From Pseudomonadota bacterium (GTDB lineage Bacteria > Pseudomonadota > Alphaproteobacteria > Rhizobiales > Pleomorphomonadaceae), in contig JAGSYV010000002.1 in the NCBI GenBank assembly GCA_018262505.1, positions 1 to 52,560 on the forward strand: DNA of 52,560 bases. Direction: 5' to 3'. The notes under the pieces were generated by a model. It ran no database searches. It saw nothing but the letters and a program-made list of their open reading frames with translations, and was not told the DNA's origin. Both the position numbers and the translations under genes were made by a program. Position 1 is the stretch's first letter. Each line of letters opens with the position of its first letter. Below, in pieces: positions 20,501 to 28,300 of the stretch.

Positions 20501-23500
20501 CGCTCCTGACCAGGCGACAGAGGATAATCGCCGTCGTCCGCTGCCGATTTGGCGGCAGCGGTCGACACCGCCGCTCCGGTGGAGGTCGGAATCAGCGCAG
20601 CTATGGCGGCAACCGTCCGGGCAGCAAAAAGGTCACGCAGCGCAAATTGTGCGCCCGTTGTCTGGGTCAGCCGGTTTGCCAGTTGCATGGCGAGCAGCGA
20701 ATGCCCGCCGAGTTGGAAGAAATCGGAGGCAAGATCGATCGTCGCACCGGGGAACAGGTCCTCGAACAGGCGAAGCACTTGCACTTCGGCGGCATTGCGG
20801 GGCGCCTTGTCCTCAACTGGCCGTAGTCTCCCCGCCGCCTCAACCCGAGCGAGAAGGGCACGGCGATCGCGCTTGCCGTTGATGTTGACCGGCAGATTGG
20901 CGGCGATAACGAATTGAGCGGGCAGCATGTAGACTGGCAGGGTCTGCGCCAGATCGCGCCGCCACTCGCTCTCCCGCGAGCGGTCGGCGACGACGACCGC
21001 GATCAACAGCCGATCCACACCTTCCCCGACCACCAGGACAGCAGCATCGCGCACACCGTCGCAGGCGATCAGGGCCGTCTCGATCGCCTCGATCTCGATG
21101 CGCTGCCCGCGGATCTTCACCTGTCCATCAGCCCGCCCACCGAACTCGATCGAGCCGTCGCGGCGGAAACGGGCGCGATCGCCGGTGCGATAGACGCGAG
21201 GATGCGATCCCCACGGCAGCTCGACGAACGACTTGGCGGTCAGATCGGGACGTCCCGCATAGCCGATCGCCACGCCGTCGCCGCCGCAGACCAATTCGCC
21301 CCAACTGCCGATAGGCGCGGGATTAAGCCGCTGGTCGACGATGTACGCTTGGGTCCCTGCGATCGGGCGACCGATCGGAATCAAACCAACGAGGTCGAGC
21401 GGGGTGACCGTGCGAGTGGTGGTGAGACAGGTATTCTCGGTCGGTCCATACGCGTTGATCAGGCGGATCGCCGGATGGGCGGTGAGAAAGCGGCGGGCGT
21501 GGACAGGACTCATCGTCTCGCCGCCGGTCAAGACCAGCCGGAGGCCTGCGAAGGCTTCAACCGCCTCGTCGACAACGCGGTTGAAGAGGCCGCCGGTCAG
21601 CCACATGATGGTCGCCCTGACATCCGCCAAGGTCGCCGCCAGGCGTTTGGGATCGAGCAGTTCCTCGTCACTCAGGACACGGATCGACGCCCCGTTGAGG
21701 AGCAGCGGCCAGAGTTCGAGCGTTGTCGCGTCAAAGGCGAGCGGTGCCCCATGAACCCCAACGTCGTTGGAGGAAATCGGCAGCAGCGCGCGGTCAAACG
21801 CCAGGCGCAGAATGCCGCGATGCGGCACCACCACGCCCTTGGGTGTCCCGGTGGTGCCGGAGGTGAACATCACATAGGCGGCATCGCCGCCCAGACGGCG
21901 AACGGGCTCGAAGTCGGCACTCGGCGCCGGTTGGTCAACCCGGACGACGATCATCCCGCTTGGGACGAAAAGACGGGGGGCGGACGCGGCATCGGCCAGG
22001 ATCGCGACGGCCTCGGCGTCGGTGGCGAGACGCGCAAGAAGCGCCATCGGCCATTTGACGTCGATTGGGAGATAGGCTGCGCCGATCTTCCAAATTGCCA
22101 GGATCGCCGCGATCGCGTCGGTTCCCCGTTCCATCGCCATCGCGACGACCGGGCCGGCGACGCCCGCGGCGCTCAATGTGGCGGCGATCTCGCTCGCCCG
22201 GCGGTCCAGGTCGGCAAAGCTCAGCCGAGTACCGTCGACGTCGATCAGGGCCGTGCGATCGGTGTAGCGGTGAACCGCGTCCTGCCAGGCCGCCAGGGTT
22301 GAGATGTCGCGCGGATAGTCAGCGGGAGCGTCGGCGCTTGGGAACACCTCGGTTACCGCGCGCCGCTCTTCGTCCGTGAACAGCGCGAGATCACCTATCG
22401 GCGCCTGCGGGCGCTGCGCGGCATCGAGCAGCAAGGCACACAGATGTTCGGTGGCGGCTCGGGCGTCTGCCTCGTCGCGCGCGAGGGCGTCATATTCGAC
22501 GGTGAGGTTGATACCGCCATCGTCTCGCCGGCCGAGGATCAGCGCGAAGTCATATTTGCCGCAGCCGATCGACGGATCAAACCAGTCTTGCAACCCCGGC
22601 TCTGCCGCCTCGAGAACCGTGACCATGTCGAAGGTGGGCCAAATCTCGCCCCCGTCGGCACGCATGCGGTCTTCGATGATGCGGCGCAGCGGATAATCCT
22701 GGTGCACCAACGCTGATCGCAAGGCGCTGTTCGTCGCGGTCAGCAGCGATGCGAAGCTCCGGTCGAGTCCGCCGGACAGGCGGATCGGCAACACGTCAGC
22801 GAAGCAGCCGACAACTTCGGCATCTTCAGGACGAATGCGAACGGCAAAGGGAGTGGCGACCGAGGTATCGCGTCCGTCGCCCTTCAGACGGGCGACCAGT
22901 GTTGAGACCACGGCGATCAGCGCCGCCGTTTCGGTGACGCCGCCGGTCCGCGCGATGCGCGTCAGGGCTTCGACGGTGTCCTTGGGCATCTCGACCTTCA
23001 GACGGCGACCGACGCGGGCAGCTCCCAATGGGGGGACCCGGGGCGCAGGGAAGATCCCCAGGTCCATGCCGTCGAGCGCTTTTGTCCAATACTCTCGCAG
23101 CTTCCGACCGTGTGCGTCGTCAAGGGTGGCACGGCGATGCGCACCGATCTCGGCAGAGGTCACGCGAAGCGGCGGTAGTTCGCCGGTCCCGGTCTCCGCC
23201 CGCTCGATCAGAGCGAGCAGATCGTTTTGGATGATCCCCAGCGACCAACCATCGATCATCGTGTGATGGGCGACCAGAAAGATGGCGTCTTCGTCGAGAT
23301 CCAGGCTATTCCTCAGCAGATGAAACCGGTAGAGCGGGCCTGTGACGAGATCCATCGGCCGCGACAGTTCGGTGGTCATCAGTCGGGAGCGACCAGCGGC
23401 GTCCAGCCCCTCGTGAACCGTTGGTTCGACCGGTCCGGCCGGGGCGACGCGCTCCATTACCGCGCCGTCGCACTCGAACAGAGTGGATCGCATGGCCGGA

Positions 23501-25377
23501 TGACGGGCGACGAGGTCGCTCAGCGCCTGCGCGGCGACACTGACCTCGACCCTGCGGCCCAGGCGGACCATCATGGGCACCAGCCAGGTCACGGAGTCGG
23601 GATCGTCACGGCACGCCAGGAAGATCCCCTCCTGTGACGGGGCGGACAGATGGACATCGGCCGCCTCGACGGCAGAGGGGGCGCGATCGAGACAAGCCGC
23701 CATCCGCGCCAGGGTCGATGCTTCCATCGCATCGGCGAGATCGATATGCCCCAGATCGGATTCGTTGATCCGATTGACCAGCCGCATCAACAGCAGGCTG
23801 TGCCCACCCAGCATGAAGAAGTCGTCGTCGCGCGCGGTCGGCGGGGCGCGCAGGAATTCCCCCCACAAGGCGGCAAGACGCCGCTCGGTCGGTGTCGCAA
23901 AATCGCCGTCGGATGGCAGGGCCGGCGAAAGCGGCCGGTTCCAGACCGACGGCAGGTCTTGCAGCTGCGACAAGAACATGTCGGCCCAGCCGATAACCGT
24001 CGATCGGTCGAACAAGGCCGCCGCATAGGTCAGCGTTCCATTCCAGCCACCATCACCTGCCGGTTCGAGGTTCAGGGCCAGATCAGCCCGCGCCGCCTCG
24101 TTATGGCGGGCGAGGACCCGGCCAGCGGCCTCACCGAGTGATGGCGCCCGCACACGAGCTGGCTGCATCGAGAACAGAACCTGCACCAGCGGCGTCGCAT
24201 CGGGTGCTCGCCCTGGAACCAGGGCCTCCACCAATCGTTCGAACGGCGCGTCGGCGTCACCGAGGGCGGCGAGTGTCGCCTCGCGAACACGGATCGCCAA
24301 AGCCTCGAAATCGCCAGCACCGCCGGTATCAATCGGAACCACGGCCGTTTCCGATAAATAGCCGATCAGCGCCTCTTCATCGTCGTCGCGACGACCGGCC
24401 GTCGGAACACCGACCAGCAGCTTTTCGACCCCGGCGATTTGCGAAAGCGACACCCCCCAGGCCGCGAGAATAACCATGGTCGGCGTCGCCCCGATACGCC
24501 GGGCAACCGAGGCGATCGCCTCGGCGGACTCAGGGACAATTCGCAGGTCGATCGCTGCCCCGCGGGTATCGAAGGCCTTGGGGCGGGGGCGATCGGCAGG
24601 CAGGCACAGCTCTGTCGGAAAGCCGGTCAGCGCTTGCCGGCGGCGTTCGATCACGGGGACCGGGTCCGTCGGCGGACGGCGGTCGGTGATGTCGTGCCGG
24701 AGCGGTGGCAATCCGCCCTGCCCGGCCACGGCGGCGCCGTAGGCCAGTTCCAGATCGCTGGCAAAAACGCCGTTTGACCAGCCATCCCAAGCAGCGTGAT
24801 GGGCCGAGACCGAAAGGATGTGACGCTGACCATCGGAGACGAACAGCGTGAACTGGACATGCGGATCGGAGGCTAGGTCGATCGGACGATGCGCCGCCGC
24901 GACCAGAGCGGCGTCGACGGCTTCGGCAGCGAGATGGACGATCGGCAACGAGAACGAGCCGGCGGTCGGCACGACCATTTCCGGCCCAGCCTTACCGTCG
25001 CGAAATTGGGCGCGCAACGACCCGTGGCGGGCAACGACCATGCCGACGGCCCGTTCAAGGGCCGCAAGATCGAGTGCCCCGACGAACTCATAGGCGAGAT
25101 GCTCGGTGTAGTCGCCCGAGCCATGATTCAAGCGATTTATGAACCACATGCGGGCCTGTCCGCTCGACAGCGGCACAACCACCGGCACCGACAGGTGATC
25201 GATCAGCGCAGCGCGATCGGCCCGAATCCGCTCTTTCAGCAGCTCGGTCAGGGCGCCCGGCGGTGCGTCGAATCCCAATCGGCCATCGCTGACGAACAGC
25301 CGAATGTCGCGAGCCGCAAGATCGGCAAGGAGGGTTTCGAGAGCCGTGCTGTCCGGCTTTCCACTCATCACAGCCAC
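8596..25377 (-). CDS. NRPS2: giant hybrid NRPS/PKS, six modules
   Basis: The product has 5593 residues (numbered from GTG 25377; ATG 25368 is the likelier start and shares a base with the NRPS1 stop). Domains in order: TubC-type docking 10-62; C1 (HHAAWDG 193-199); PCP1 Ser527 with no A domain; C2 (HHTMIDG 704-710); A1 1020-1510, code DALWLGACLK; PCP2 Ser1560; C3 (HHSVCDG 1748-1754); A2 2070-2565, code DVWHFSLVDK, which is the EntF serine code; PCP3 Ser2620; KS 2704-3130 (Cys2876, His3009, His3049); no AT; DH about 3296-3555 (HELNG 3329, HPALLDA 3476); KR about 3560-3985 (Lys3872, Ser3896, Tyr3909, Asn3913); PCP4 Ser4054; C4 (HHALADA 4242-4248); A3 4560-5045, code DAYWVGATFK, resembling valine codes; PCP5 Ser5096; C5 (HHIVGDG 5282-5288). 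There is no epimerase. C5 serves the A domain of NRPS3. Codes were aligned by eye. Confidence 0.95.
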   Translation of the reverse strand: MAVMSGKPDSTALETLLADLAARDIRLFVSDGRLGFDAPPGALTELLKERIRADRAALIDHLSVPVVVPLSSGQARMWFINRLNHGSGDYTEHLAYEFVGALDLAALERAVGMVVARHGSLRAQFRDGKAGPEMVVPTAGSFSLPIVHLAAEAVDAALVAAAHRPIDLASDPHVQFTLFVSDGQRHILSVSAHHAAWDGWSNGVFASDLELAYGAAVAGQGGLPPLRHDITDRRPPTDPVPVIERRRQALTGFPTELCLPADRPRPKAFDTRGAAIDLRIVPESAEAIASVARRIGATPTMVILAAWGVSLSQIAGVEKLLVGVPTAGRRDDDEEALIGYLSETAVVPIDTGGAGDFEALAIRVREATLAALGDADAPFERLVEALVPGRAPDATPLVQVLFSMQPARVRAPSLGEAAGRVLARHNEAARADLALNLEPAGDGGWNGTLTYAAALFDRSTVIGWADMFLSQLQDLPSVWNRPLSPALPSDGDFATPTERRLAALWGEFLRAPPTARDDDFFMLGGHSLLLMRLVNRINESDLGHIDLADAMEASTLARMAACLDRAPSAVEAADVHLSAPSQEGIFLACRDDPDSVTWLVPMMVRLGRRVEVSVAAQALSDLVARHPAMRSTLFECDGAVMERVAPAGPVEPTVHEGLDAAGRSRLMTTELSRPMDLVTGPLYRFHLLRNSLDLDEDAIFLVAHHTMIDGWSLGIIQNDLLALIERAETGTGELPPLRVTSAEIGAHRRATLDDAHGRKLREYWTKALDGMDLGIFPAPRVPPLGAARVGRRLKVEMPKDTVEALTRIARTGGVTETAALIAVVSTLVARLKGDGRDTSVATPFAVRIRPEDAEVVGCFADVLPIRLSGGLDRSFASLLTATNSALRSALVHQDYPLRRIIEDRMRADGGEIWPTFDMVTVLEAAEPGLQDWFDPSIGCGKYDFALILGRRDDGGINLTVEYDALARDEADARAATEHLCALLLDAAQRPQAPIGDLALFTDEERRAVTEVFPSADAPADYPRDISTLAAWQDAVHRYTDRTALIDVDGTRLSFADLDRRASEIAATLSAAGVAGPVVAMAMERGTDAIAAILAIWKIGAAYLPIDVKWPMALLARLATDAEAVAILADAASAPRLFVPSGMIVVRVDQPAPSADFEPVRRLGGDAAYVMFTSGTTGTPKGVVVPHRGILRLAFDRALLPISSNDVGVHGAPLAFDATTLELWPLLLNGASIRVLSDEELLDPKRLAATLADVRATIMWLTGGLFNRVVDEAVEAFAGLRLVLTGGETMSPVHARRFLTAHPAIRLINAYGPTENTCLTTTRTVTPLDLVGLIPIGRPIAGTQAYIVDQRLNPAPIGSWGELVCGGDGVAIGYAGRPDLTAKSFVELPWGSHPRVYRTGDRARFRRDGSIEFGGRADGQVKIRGQRIEIEAIETALIACDGVRDAAVLVVGEGVDRLLIAVVVADRSRESEWRRDLAQTLPVYMLPAQFVIAANLPVNINGKRDRRALLARVEAAGRLRPVEDKAPRNAAEVQVLRLFEDLFPGATIDLASDFFQLGGHSLLAMQLANRLTQTTGAQFALRDLFAARTVAAIAALIPTSTGAAVSTAAAKSAADDGDYPLSPGQERLWVLQRLFPDTGAYNVPVILDIAGPCDEVALDRALAALEERHHALRLRVVDGDDGPRQRLQSVGGLRATVVDLTSAPDPQAAATVRQNREIVRPFRLEAENGARAILLRIGADRRRLMLVLHHSVCDGWSLGPLFRDLAAFYARENGDPSPLPPPPAHVFEAVAANRRAFSSSPQGQKLIQLWVERLTPPVQPLNLPTDRPRRPMPSFGGSIVTHRFSANLSDSLLRLARSEGATPFGMGAALVTAFLSRITCQTDIAVGTLVSGRSSPETNDMVGFLVNTLVLRCDLGGDPTFRRHLSDTRVKCMQVISDQDCSFETVVDALGAKRQPGRNPLFDVMIVWQDTEASPPIFPGATVEIVEPDFPFAKFDMSFDLGLENGGLICRLEYASDLFDRQTAESFLDRLDAMAAAVIAHPDMPVGDLPIMAEDERVQVVETFNATARPFDVRRTIPRPFLDRLDADGGRPAVLRDDAAPVSYRAFAGLAGRVAGRLIEAGARPGDSIALIGPRSLDLLAAIHGVLMAGCAYVPLGADQPEARIASMLDDLGHPLVLAAAESRAVAERIASRVLDLTDGGSAEPVDLATPDSLAYVLFTSGSTGRPKGVAIEHHAVLNRILWMAETFPIGPGDVVLQKTPVTFDVSVWELFWWSWTGAAVALPPPGTERDPEALVDFVDRHGVTVLHFVPSMLAELISYLEATPSLARRLGRLRYVFASGEALDTGLVERFNRLLFGPFGVELHNLYGPTEATVDVTWQACSPWTGGDVVPIGRPIANTAIYILDEAGRAQPIGVPGEISIGGPQVARGYVGRPEQTAECFVSNPFRSGGRLYHTGDLGRYRRDGRIEYLGRIDNQVKIRGQRIEPGEVERALESHPAVERAFVVRVVVAGLAELRAFVATKAAVTSADLRAHLRSRVTEAMIPARFLRLIDAPLTSSGKTDRKALKGEPLDSEPTTAGTAAAELVWGEEEEAVRAIWKALLPESDPSLRDGFFEAGGNSLLVIRLHARLEAGWPGAFAVADLFALSTIAEQAQRVREHTGRAEAPRPGAGVTPPDQPLPTGLSPVSTQATVSVQASEPDRSSPGAIAIVGMAVRLAGAETVDAMWRDVIGGIDRVRTLPAERVDDVVSLSNVLGQTIPRRFREAAYLDDVVNFDPRRFRMSPADASLLDPEQRLFLDTASRALEDGGRGGLALDGANVGVFVGGAPGSAWRDAVAAAFPERLEQVFALNVPSNIATRLSFLRDWHGPAMLIDTACSSALTAVHTAVRALRAGDCDWALAGGAKVIAVPPNADVRVTIDSSTGRTRAFSDGADGTGMGEGAAVFLLRTLDAALRDGDPIHAVIRGTAVNQDGASSGLTAPNPAAQAAVIRAAAADAGIPLATLSHIEAHGTGTALGDPIEIEGLTRAFAAETAETGFATVVSGKGNYGHLDGAAGAMGLTRAVLALIHDQAPPQPFFTRPNPHIAFDRAPVWVPTEPTPLADRGCPRRAGVSAFGLSGINAHVVIEIAPTARPLDVPVGWVAVCLSAASETDLGRLAGDIVAALRTNPDLPLAAIARTLADGREAFDHRAAVWVRDRGDLMARLAVFAVAPAAVDGLIVTGMAERAHAEHTVVVASLTEQAAREAAAVFVAGARPVWPSELVVGRVHLPAARPARRRLFPEFPAISRRQTAPARPTNLADLIGPAIARGNERAYVIDLHSPQFWPSAEHELNGVATLVGAAFPALVAEVTPGPVRLRDIRWIRPLRPVDVAAGTVELSIAAAGAVTLSAADRDGRRSVYAEAIVEAITVAPATTVMDIDAVLKRLGPTTEAPSFDGDAGIVHVSQRWSRLLRSTGNAEETLAWFSSPDDGEDLRLHPALLDAMIGTALTEPGHVPTGCAELVQWGAIPTDPAVHAHRRRTTDGIEADIQVVDPATGRVAMALNGFRLTRLAKRRTGGDTVLAVPVWQEQPGPARDPGCPVVVIGASPLAERMATYLSAVGRLAARCGETVDEVTLRRIGASDGPAIILVPDAGPEIGRRTVLACRAIMGALQAPLRLLGLGTGAWAVNGVGPVVPDQALVYGAITCAGQEEPMLSSRYVDTDDATPPEDLLIELGAVGDGPSTIAWRGGHRLIRRFDIAHPGAKPNRLPSSGCVVISGGVGGFALALAPALAQDGRVTLVLLSRSGVAPSGDDAESLHRRTALAELRASGTRIEMIACDVADRRSLTVALDRVRREFGPITGVVHHASSSRGGFMMNEAPDAAGYAETIAAKTVGARLLDELTRGDRLDLFLHAGSLTALTGAAGHAAYTGANAFLEALAAEQAAEGVPVLVIDWCGLRDMGMAARMVGIQPGMINADEARSYLAGALSTGATEVAVIEASLGATLAMAPASGSPGPASEDNVPEATVSPEPVPPVLAGGNRALEAALSVIWAETLGYDTVAADADFYELGGDSIAGMRIVERIVRDLGRPASLVDLMDAGTIAALARRLGERADAGMASHQSTIRPAAAAERYPVAWEQMAVLKAEAAADMGTAYNLPVGFALPDGMDETLLRSALAALVDRHEILRTRFHRGSGDGEPTMEVLPSVSLEIETLEVAAHADVPAALDAWIRPFDLWNGRPPVRFVVPRMADRACAVMLDVHHALADALSMEILLDDTIRLIAGVALETPKLQLKDYAVWSRTGAGVEGDAAARAFWLGQFGHSIPKLDLPADRPRPPLQTWRAETVQFAVPRGLVDKVRAFAGSEHTTSFVVMTTAWSLLLARYARTDDLVIAVPVDARTGVDMARMPGMLVSLLPLRLMSPDGETIGAAIRRVHALFSDAMRHRGYGLGRLLADLAPPTAPDRATLSEVTFSYMNFAETGGDAQTASGFTPLSSNRREGKADLGLYARDLPDAIGMAIEYYADIFQRDRIERMAGHFLTLLSALVDTPRDMAVSALPLIEVDERAQLAAWGQGQDLEVPAGRSLFDAFLVQVEATPAAPALDDGAERYDYRTLANYALSAAATLRAVGVEPGDRVVLRLDREPVGVIWTLAVAAIGATYVPIDPDWPAERTAWIIDDCAARVVVGDGGAIPPGVTTISSRVAFDGTAPTQPTAKGETPAYIMYTSGSTGHPKGVIVGQRSVMRLASADPDIGLRADDVILCTGSPAFDATTYEIWATLLNGGRLCVASGEDVFDPAALAAAIRTSGATVLWLTAGLFHRQIDVAPDSLASLRLVVAGGDKLSPTHVRRAMSVCPTTVFVDAYGPTENTTFTTAHRIGLGDVEPGPIPIGRPIAGTRVAIIEASGSPSPIGVWGEIVTGGDGLAVGYLNRPDLTEQAFLTDPRYPERRIYHTGDLGRFRSDGVIEFGRRLDDQIKVRGFRVELGEIEQTLTEHPGVGGSAAAYIADGVGGGDIVAFVTPSGEPVNTADLRAWVAVRLPAYAIPRRFIFVPSLPISTTGKVDRRRLVDALPPETDESNGEPPRNDTERLVARVFSEVFEQPINDRLADFVALGGHSLSAIRVVNRLAEASGVRIAMRDFFATSTVSGLAALIQGKRVGEDRIPKAPDQPSYPAGHAQIRLYLAHSMDKAGASAFNISTALPAGYTFDCDALHEALRRLVRRQESLRTSFIEVDGNILQCIAPTAEPALVIENVSASDDPTTECLRLIRRDVGTAFDLTQAPLLRARAIWTGASGWIVLLVLHHIVGDGWSMRILFHELSILYRDARAGMASALPSLPIAYRDFTRWSAGKDWAEAAHNRRAALIGAPDQIALPVDHPPPPQPSHRGDTVSRALPPAIAAALAQLGRERGTTTAAVGLALFAGLLHRLTRQADLVIGMGVAGRERVEVEELIGFFVNVLPIRVQVDDDTEFTTLVDRTSHAILAAMDHRDYPFDLLVRDIAPRRTGTRQPLINVVFEYQRFDLRAVGGEEQVFGDVPQPMLDPALADALGDALRTPTAKHDLLLFMIEHTDGTTEFQLEFDTDIIDRPTAETWLAYLERFARAVADSRARDAAE

Positions 25378-28300
25378 CCCTCTTCCCGATCGGTCGCCGA
25401 CCCGCCCGACGGATTGGTCTTCGGATGAAGACTGCGCATCAGCCCGGCGGGCGTTCGCGCGGCGAACAGATCGGCAATCGCAATTTCCTGTCCGAGGCGT
25501 CGGCGCAGCCGGGCAACAAGACGCACGGCCAGTAGCGAGTCACCGCCCAGTTCGAAGAAATCGTCGTCAGGGCCTACTCCCGTCGCCCCGAGCACGTCAC
25601 GCCATTCGGCCAGTACGTCATCCAAAACGGAACCGCCTTCGGCGATGGCGATTACCGATGACCGCGGCCCATTGGGTGCAACACCGTCGTCCTGCCCATC
25701 AGGCGAGATCCATAGGTGGACGCGCTCGAACGGATAAGCCGGTGCCGCCGTGCGGCGGATCGAGTGCCCAGCTGCCGCTCGTCGGTCGATATCGACGCCC
25801 TGCGTCCACAGCCGACCGAGCGCCTGCAGGATGGCGACGTGGCCATCACCGGCCGGGTCCGGATCGGTGGCAATGGCCGCCGCTTCGCCGAACCCGCAGG
25901 CGCGCGCCGACCGGGTGAGTGTATTGCCCGGCCCCGCTTCCACCAGAACCGTCTTGCCACTCAGACCCTTGAGGGCCTTGAGGCCGTCGACCAGCCGCAC
26001 GGTGTGCCGCAGGTGCCGCACCCAGTAGCCAGGGTCGCACGCCTGATCGGCGGTCAGAACCGCGCCAGTCACGTTGGAGACGACGGGAAGGAGCGACGGG
26101 TGGAGCGTCACCTTCGCAACCTCGCGCCCGAACTCTTCGAGGATCGGCTCCATCAGCGCCGAATGGAAGGCGTGCGACACGGCCAGCCGGCGCGCCGGGC
26201 GACCGAGGCGCTCGGCTTCCTGCTCGAGCCCGGCAATGACGGCGTCGGTGCCGGCGGCGACGCATTGGCGAGGCCCGTTGATCGCCGCCAGATCGGCTCC
26301 GGCCCGCGCAATCATCGGTGCCGCCTCCTGTTCGGACAGCGATAGAGCCAGCATGGCGCCGGGCGCCGCCGACGCCATCAGGCGGCCGCGTGCCACCACG
26401 AGGCGGAGAGCGTCTTCGAAGCCGACGACGCCTGCGACATGGGCCGCGACATATTCGCCGACGCTGTGGCCGATCAGCGCCCCGGGCCGAACGCCGAACG
26501 AACGCAACAGCGCCGTGGTGGCGCAACCGACGATGAACAGAGCCGGCTGGGTCAGTTCGGTGTGTGTCAGCGCCTCCGCGGCGGCCTGATCGTCGGACGC
26601 GGCAAGCAGGTGACGGCGTAAGTCTGCGGCACCGCTGCCCGCCAGTATGTCATGCGCCGCATCGACCACGGCCCGATAGACCGGGAAAGCGGCATAAAGG
26701 GCACGCGCCATGCCCGGCCGTTGTGCACCTTGTCCCGGATAGGACAGCGCCACCATCGGCGTACCGCCGCGCGCCTCATCGCCGATCCAGGCCGAGCGGG
26801 CGAGTTCCGCCCCGTCTCGGGCGACCACCATTCGGCGATGCGGCAACTGCCGCCGCCGTGCCAGCGCCGCCGCGATGTCGGCGAGGGCGAACTGCGCCGT
26901 GGTCGTGACCTGGCCAGCCAGGACATCGGCGGCGGACGTCGTTGCAGCGCTGACGGTCATCAGCGCTGGCTCGCCGTCGGAGGCAACCGGCAATTCGTCG
27001 TCGGGAGCGGCCAGAATGAGGTGGACATTGGTTCCCCCCATTCCGAAGGCGCTGACTCCGGCGAGCCGGCGACGGCCAGCCGGTCCCGGCCAAGGTTCGA
27101 CCGATCCGGACACACGGAACGGTCCATCAGCGAAAGCAATCCTGGGGTTGGCGGCGGCAAAGCCGACGGTTGGCGGAATCTCGCCACGCCGCACGGCGAC
27201 CAGCGCCGTCGACAGCCCGGCGACACCGGCGGCGGCGTCGAGATGGCCGACCGCCCCCTTGACCGATCCGAGGATCACGCTGTTCGGCTCGAGCCCGGTG
27301 AACACACTGTTCAGCGCCGCCACCTCGATCACGTCACCAATTGCCGTTGCAGTGCCGTGGGCTTCGACAAATCCGATTTCCGCTGGGCCAACCCCGGCAT
27401 CATCGAGCGCCTGAGCGATGGCGGCGGCCTGTCCGTCGACGGTCGGGGCGGCGAAGGCCGCCTTGTGCCCGCCGTCATTGGTGATGCCAAGGCCGAGGAT
27501 GACACCGAGGATGCGGTCGCCGTCGGCTTCGGCGTCCTCAAGGCGTTTCAACACGAACAGGCCGGCGCCGGCGCCGGCCGTCAAACCGTCGGCGGCGGCA
27601 TCGAAGGGCCGGCAGGCGCCAGTCGGCGACGCGATCCCCCCGTCCGACGCGATGTGCCCGAAAGGCGAGAACATGCCGAGCGAGGCTGCGCCCGCCAGAG
27701 CGACGCGGCATCGTCCCGCCCGCAGCGAGTCGACGGCGGCGGCGACCGCCGAAAGGGCGGTCGAACAGGCCGAGGCGACAGTCATCGCCGGGCCGGTCAA
27801 TCCTTGCTTGTAGGCGATACGGGTGGCGGCGAAGTCGTTGCCGCTGGCGACCACCACCGAATAGCGCTCGAAACCGCCAGCAAAGCCCAGCCGTCCACGC
27901 AGGTTGTCGACAAGATAGCTGTTGAAGCCGGAGCCGACGAAGACGCCGACCGGACCGTCCTCGGTAACGTCGCAGGCCGCGTCATCGAGGGCGAGGGAAG
28001 ACAGCTCCAGCAACAGCCGTTGTTGCGGGTCGATCTCGGCCGCCTCGCCGGCGCTGAGACCGAAGGGCAAGGGGTCGAAGCGGTCGGTCCCCTCGATCGC
28101 TCCGTGAACCGGAACGAAGTCGGGATGGTCGATGAGTTCGGCGGGGGCGCCCTTCGCAACCAAGGTCTCGCGGTCGAAGCGCCGCACAGCGACAGCGCCG
28201 GAAAATACCAACGCCTCGATCGCATCCAGTCCGTCGGCACCGGGGATGCGGGCGGCAGCGCCGATGATGGCGATCGGTCCGTGGGCAGCCGGCCTACCCC

